In this document: positions 59,750 through 64,000 of the stretch, piece after piece
Position numbering within the stretch: the stretch's first letter is position 1
Layout: every line of letters starts with the position of its first letter
Assembly (NCBI GenBank): GCA_002007465.1
Contig: LNAC01000032.1
Coordinates: forward strand, 8,796,519 to 8,860,518
Source: Ailurus styani
Taxonomy: Eukaryota; Chordata; Mammalia; Carnivora; Ailuridae
Length of the DNA: 64,000 nucleotides
Direction: 5' to 3'
Notes under the pieces: model-generated
Database searches by the model: none
Told to the model about the DNA's origin: nothing
What the model saw: the letters and a program-made list of their open reading frames with translations, nothing else
Position numbers and translations under genes: made by a program

Positions 59750-59925
59750 GTGCTACTGAGAGTAGTGTTTAAACCAATAACACCAGCTTCACCTGGGAGC
59801 TTGTTTAAAAACACAAAATGAGCCTCATTGAGGTCTATCCGAAAATAGAGTCCAAGAATCTGTGTTTCAACAAGCTCTCCAGGTGATTCTTATGCATGTT
59901 AAAGTTTAAGGAGCATTGTTCTAAT
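59750..59925. mobile_element. MER5-like hAT fragment
   Basis: CACCAGCTTCACCTGGGAGC, TTGTTTAAAAACACAAAATG, GAATCTGTGTTTCAACAAGC, TCTCCAGGTGATTCTTATGC and TAAAGTTTAAGGAGCATTG follow the layout of short MER5 elements. Confidence 0.7.
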
Positions 59926-60062
59926 AGCAACATTCTTAACCTTTTTGCACATGGAGATTGCATGGGAAAATTTTAAAAATAGTTATGCCTAAGTCCCATC
60001 TCAGATTCATATTTAATTGCCTGGGGTGTAGCCTGAACATTATCATGGTTGAGAAACAATAC
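59926..60062. mobile_element. hAT-type short repeat, second fragment
   Basis: TTCTTAACCTTTTTGCACAT, CCTAAGTCCCATCTCAGATT, GGTGTAGCCTGAACATTATC, GGTTGAGAAACAAT; a related short DNA-transposon type, family not certain. Confidence 0.45.
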
Positions 60063-60359
60063 TCCCATTAATTCATTTAGAGCCTTTGTGTTGGTTTCTT
60101 TTTATCAAATTATTGAAAATAGCCTTTAGCCTACTCAACTCCCCTAAGGTTTAGAACAGGGGTATCCAAAGTGAGTGAATACAATACAACCATTAGAATA
60201 CAGACATAAATATCAGAACTTCTATTTTTATTTCTTTTAAATTTCAGTGTTTTAACATTTATTTTTGCCTGTGTTTATGCTCTCTGTAGCATTAATATAG
60301 TAACATGTGTAAAATTTATAAATACTATTATAAATACAGAGGATGCCTTTCTTTAATTA

Positions 60360-60560
60360 TCAGAGTTCATAACATAAACTTGAGTGTGCATGAAAATCAC
60401 CTGGGAAGCTTATTAAACTATGTATTCCTGGGGCCTACCTGCCAGAGATAAATTCAGTTAGCCTGAGTTTGTGTCCAGGCATCTACACTATAAGACATAT
60501 CTTACATAATTCTAGTGTAAATGCTCCATAGACCGCTGTTTAAGAAACCCTCATTTAGAA
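60360..60560. mobile_element. MER5-like hAT fragment
   Basis: AACTTGAGTGTGCATGAAAA, TCACCTGGGAAGCTTATTAA, CCTGGGGCCTACCTGCCAGA and GACCGCTGTTTAAGAAACCC match the same layout as 59750-59925, with terminal inverted complement. Confidence 0.65.
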
Positions 60561-61199
60561 CCAGGTCCTGGTTTAGTTACAGCAAAAACAGAGCTGTCTG
60601 GGAAGGCAGAACACCCATTTAGGACCTCCAAGGGTGGTAGTATCTCAGGGGGATAATCACGTTTAAAGGCACAAACCTCAGCTATGAAGAACAGCAGCAC
60701 ACTCCAAGGGGTTAGTTTCCTGGGGCTAACCCTGGTTACAAAGACAGCTGTGTAATCAAGAATATCAATGGAAAGCTTTATGATGAGAAATATAACTTCG
60801 AGTCAGAATATAGTGGATCTTGTTAGTTGTCGATACATTATGGTGCTGCAGAAAACCAATGGAATGCAAAATTATAATAATAAATTTGCTTCTTTAGCCT
60901 AGAATCAGAGTAAGAAGAAATAAGTACAATGTAAAGTTTTAATAATTGTTGCCCTCAAAATATGATACATGGTATACTGCCAAAAGGAGAAGAAGAATTA
61001 GACCACATAAAAATCTAAATGATATAAACACACCAATTTAAAGATAAAGATTGTCAGATTGTACTAAACAAAACCAACTGTAGGTTTCCTATAAGAAATC
61101 CACTTACAAATATTTTAAAAGTTAAAAGATATAAAAAGAGTTACACGTTAACAGTAATCAAAAGAAAGCTGGAGTGGCTATATTAATACCTGATTATAC

Positions 61200-61370
61200 A
61201 TTTTGGATTATAACCCTTTATTTAATAGATTATTTCAAATGTTCTCCCTTGTTTTATAAGTTGCCTTTTCTTTGGTCGGTTTTTTGTTTGGTTGGTTTTT
61301 TGCTGTGCATAGCTTTGTAGTTTGATGTAGTCCCATAGGTTGTTGTTGTTTTAAGATTAATAATGTTGGT
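61200..61370 (-). mobile_element. Antisense L1 segment inside the L1 block
   Basis: TTTTGGATTATAACCCTTTA, TTCAAATGTTCTCCCTTGTT, TTATAAGTTGCCTTTTCTTT, TGCTGTGCATAGCTTTGTAG and TTTGATGTAGTCCCATAGGT is the reverse complement of a distal ORF2 segment, while both flanks are sense L1. Confidence 0.75.
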
Positions 61371-62580
61371 AAATCCTTAGCCAGTCTTATCAAGAAAGAA
61401 AGAGTAGGGGGTATGACAAAAATTTAAATACCTAGAATTGAGGAGGAGACATCACTACAGAAGCTAGAGAAATAAAAATGATAATAAGGAATATTATAAA
61501 CAACTATATACCAATAAATCTGACAACTTAAGTGAAATAAAAAAAATCTTGAAAATTACCAACTGCCAAGTCTTTCTCAAGAAGAAATAGACTTGAATAG
61601 CTCTATAGCGATTAAAGAAAATAATTGTGTACTTACAAATCTTTGCAGAAAGAAAACTCAGGGCTTAGATGGTTTCACTGGGGAACACTACCAATATTTA
61701 AGGAAGAAAAAAAATCCCAATTCTACACAAAAATGCTCCAGAAAATAAAGAAGAAAACACTTTACAAAACATTTCATGAGGCCATCATTGTCCTATAGCC
61801 AAAAGAGACAAAGATATAGCAAGAAAGAAAACTATTAATTAATATCTCTCATGAATACAGACACATAAACCCTTAAGATTTTAGTAAATCAATTTCATGC
61901 ATAATACATCCTGACAAAGAATGATTTATATCAGGAATACAAGATTATCTTACTATACATATTCAAAATCAAATATTCACCATATAATCGGACTAAAAAA
62001 AGAAAAACTCACATGAAGATCTCAGTAGATGCAGAAAAGGCACATTTCAAAATTCAATAACCATTGATAATGAAAAACTTCAAACAAAGAATAGAAGAAA
62101 TTCTCCTCAACTTGATAAAAAGCATCTGTGTAAACCTATAGCCAATACCATACCTAACAGGAAAAAACTGAATGGTTCTCTAAGATTGAGAATGAGGAAA
62201 GGATGTCTACATCATCACTTCTACTAAACATTGTATTAGATGTCCTAACAAGAGCATTACCTCAAGAAAATGAAATAAAAGGCAGTTTGGAAAGGAAGAT
62301 AACACGATTGTCCAAGAGGAAAATTCTAACTAATTTATGAAAATATTTTAAAGTTTAATATCTGAATTAGCAAGATCACAGGATACATACTTAACACAAA
62401 AATTGATTGTAGTTCTATTTGTTAACAATGAACAACCAAAAATTAAAAATTTTAAATGTATCTTTCATAATGATATCAAAAATTTGAAGTATTAAAGATA
62501 AAGCTAACAAATGTGTATTAAGACCTGTACTCTGAAAAATTCCAAAACATTGCTGAGAGAAACTTGAAAAGACTAAAATA

Positions 62581-62768
62581 GGGATGCCTGGGTGATGCAG
62601 TAAATTAAGTGTCTGACTCTTGGTTTCAGCTCAGGTCGTAATCTCAGGGTCATGAGATTGATCATGACGTTGGGCCCTGTGCTCAGCTCAGAGTCTGCTT
62701 GAGATTCTCGCTCCCCCTCTCCCTCTGCCCCTCCTGCTAATGTTTCCTCTCAATATATCTAAAATAAG
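62581..62768 (+). mobile_element. CanSINE, older copy
   Basis: GGGATGCCTGGGTGATGCAG head, AGCTCAGGTCGTAATCTCAG, GCTCAGAGTCTGCTTGAGAT, then a C-rich part and CTAAAATAAG. Confidence 0.92.
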
Positions 62769-62769
62769 T

Positions 62770-62915
62770 GAGTTATGGGCATTAAAGAGGGCACATGATG
62801 GTGTTGTATGTTTTATGTATGATGAATTACTGAACTCTACATCTGAAACTAATGATGTACTATATGTTGGCTAGTTGAATTTAAATTAAAAAATTTAAAA
62901 ATAAAATAAAAAGTA
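62770..62915 (+). mobile_element. L1 3' end fragment, carnivore type
   Basis: GAGTTATGGGCATTAAAGAG, GGCACATGATGGTGTTGTAT, ATTACTGAACTCTACATCTG, AACTAATGATGTACTATATG, TTGGCTAGTTGAATTTAAAT then an A-rich tail, immediately after the SINE. Confidence 0.85.
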
Positions 62916-64000
62916 GAAATAATCATGCATGTGAATCAGAAGTTTGTATTTTTAAGATGTCAATTCTCCAAATCCATCTGTAGATTCCCTGAAGTGATTC
63001 TCTAAATCCCAACAGATTTTAGCAGAAATTATCAAACTGGTTCTGGAATTTATATGTAAATTCAAAAGATCAAAAATAGCTAAAATAATATTATAAAGAA
63101 GAATAAAATGGGAGGACCTACACCACCTTATTATAAAACTTCATATAAACTCAGAGTTAATCAAGAGTGTGATATTGACATAAATACAGATAAACAAATT
63201 TAGCATAATAGGGAATCAAGAAGTAGACATAGACCCATATATAGTAAATTGATTTCCAAGGTAGAGGTTAGGGTAATTCAGTAGAGAATAATTATATTTC
63301 AACAAATGATGTTGGGACCCTGTATTACTATATGCAATAAAATGAACCTGTGTCTTTATCTCACACCATACAAAAATAACTCAGAGCAGATTATAGATGT
63401 AAACATAATAGATAAAACTTTAAAACTGGCAAAATATAAGAAAAAATTTGTGTGACCTTGAAGAAGAAACAGACTTATTTGATGAAATATAAAATGTACA
63501 AAATATTTTAAATGATAACTAATATTAAATTAAACATATTTACTCTTCAAGAAACTCCATTAAGAAGATAAAAGACAAACCACAGTAGGAGGAAACATTT
63601 GCAAAACCTATATCTGATAAAGAGCTTGTATTCTGAACATACGTAGAATACTTTATCGTTGATAATAAAAAGATATACAACCCAATTTTTAAAAGAGCAA
63701 AAAATGCCAACAGAAACTCCACCAAATAAGCATATTATAAGATGCTTACCCCCATTATTTACTAGGGAAATGCAAATGAAGACCACAATTAAATATCCCT
63801 ACATATACAACCCAATAGCTAAAATCTCAAAGAGTGACAATTCCAAGTACGGGCAAGGATGAGCACCAACTGACTCTCACGTATCACTAGTTATAACTAC
63901 TTTGGAAAACAGTCCAAGAATTTCATCTTAAATTAAATACATACTTACTATAGACCCAGAAATGCCACTCCTGGGTGTTTCCTCTCCCCCTCTCTCCCTC

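Larger units (their letters stand above)
60950..64000 (+). mobile_element. Degraded L1 ORF2 block, runs off the window end
   Basis: L1 ORF2-like sense blocks include AAGAAAGCTGGAGTGGCTAT (near 61165), AACAACTATATACCAATAAA (61500), AGATGGTTTCACTGGGGAAC (61667), ATCTCAGTAGATGCAGAAAA (62018), CTTGATAAAAAGCATCTGTG (62110) and TTTACTAGGGAAATGCAAAT (63755). Numerous stops rule out activity. An antisense L1 piece at 61200-61370 and a SINE plus L1 3' end at 62581-62915 interrupt it. Confidence 0.8.

Overview
The window is nuclear DNA from a placental mammal, almost certainly a caniform carnivore. It carries about sixteen tRNA-Lys-derived CanSINE copies, carnivore-type L1 3' ends, and older mammalian L1M, L2, MIR, MaLR and DNA-transposon remnants. 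The younger SINEs have a form I associate with arctoids, particularly mustelids, rather than the dog-specific SINE. That family-level placement is an inference from memory of repeat consensus sequences. There is no bacterial, plasmid or phage content, no CRISPR array and no operon.

One protein-coding gene is clear: the 3' part of EMCN (endomucin, a sialomucin of the endothelial surface) on the + strand. Six coding exons (33-125, 576-629, 2434-2529, 7165-7189, 8733-8794, 14185-14219) join in one uninterrupted frame through consensus GT/AG sites. They give the end of the mucin-like ectodomain with three N-glycosylation sequons, one membrane helix and the complete cytoplasmic tail. The transcript then splices inside its 3' UTR (donor at 14259, acceptor before 22258) to a non-coding last exon that ends near 22800 after an AATAAA. 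The upstream EMCN exons lie outside the window.

From about 22.8 kb to the end I see no functional gene. This stretch is the region downstream of EMCN. It holds one processed alpha-tubulin pseudogene on the - strand (28932-30452), frameshifted and split by a SINE. It also holds three degraded L1 blocks (about 25.7-28.7, 56.0-56.9 and 60.9-64.0 kb), solo MaLR LTRs, hAT- and Tigger-type DNA-transposon fragments, MIR and L2 pieces, microsatellites, and stretches of apparently unique sequence.

Nothing here amounts to a new biological system. The more interesting points are an AATAAA with a U-rich downstream stretch next to the EMCN 3' UTR donor, an NMD-compatible terminal intron, an in-frame membrane-anchor exon, a 200-bp local duplication in an EMCN intron, opposed nested SINEs, a mixed-orientation L1, a 55-bp perfect tandem duplication, and a CpG-rich unassigned segment near 55.6 kb. 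Repeat family names are from memory of consensus sequences; no search was run.
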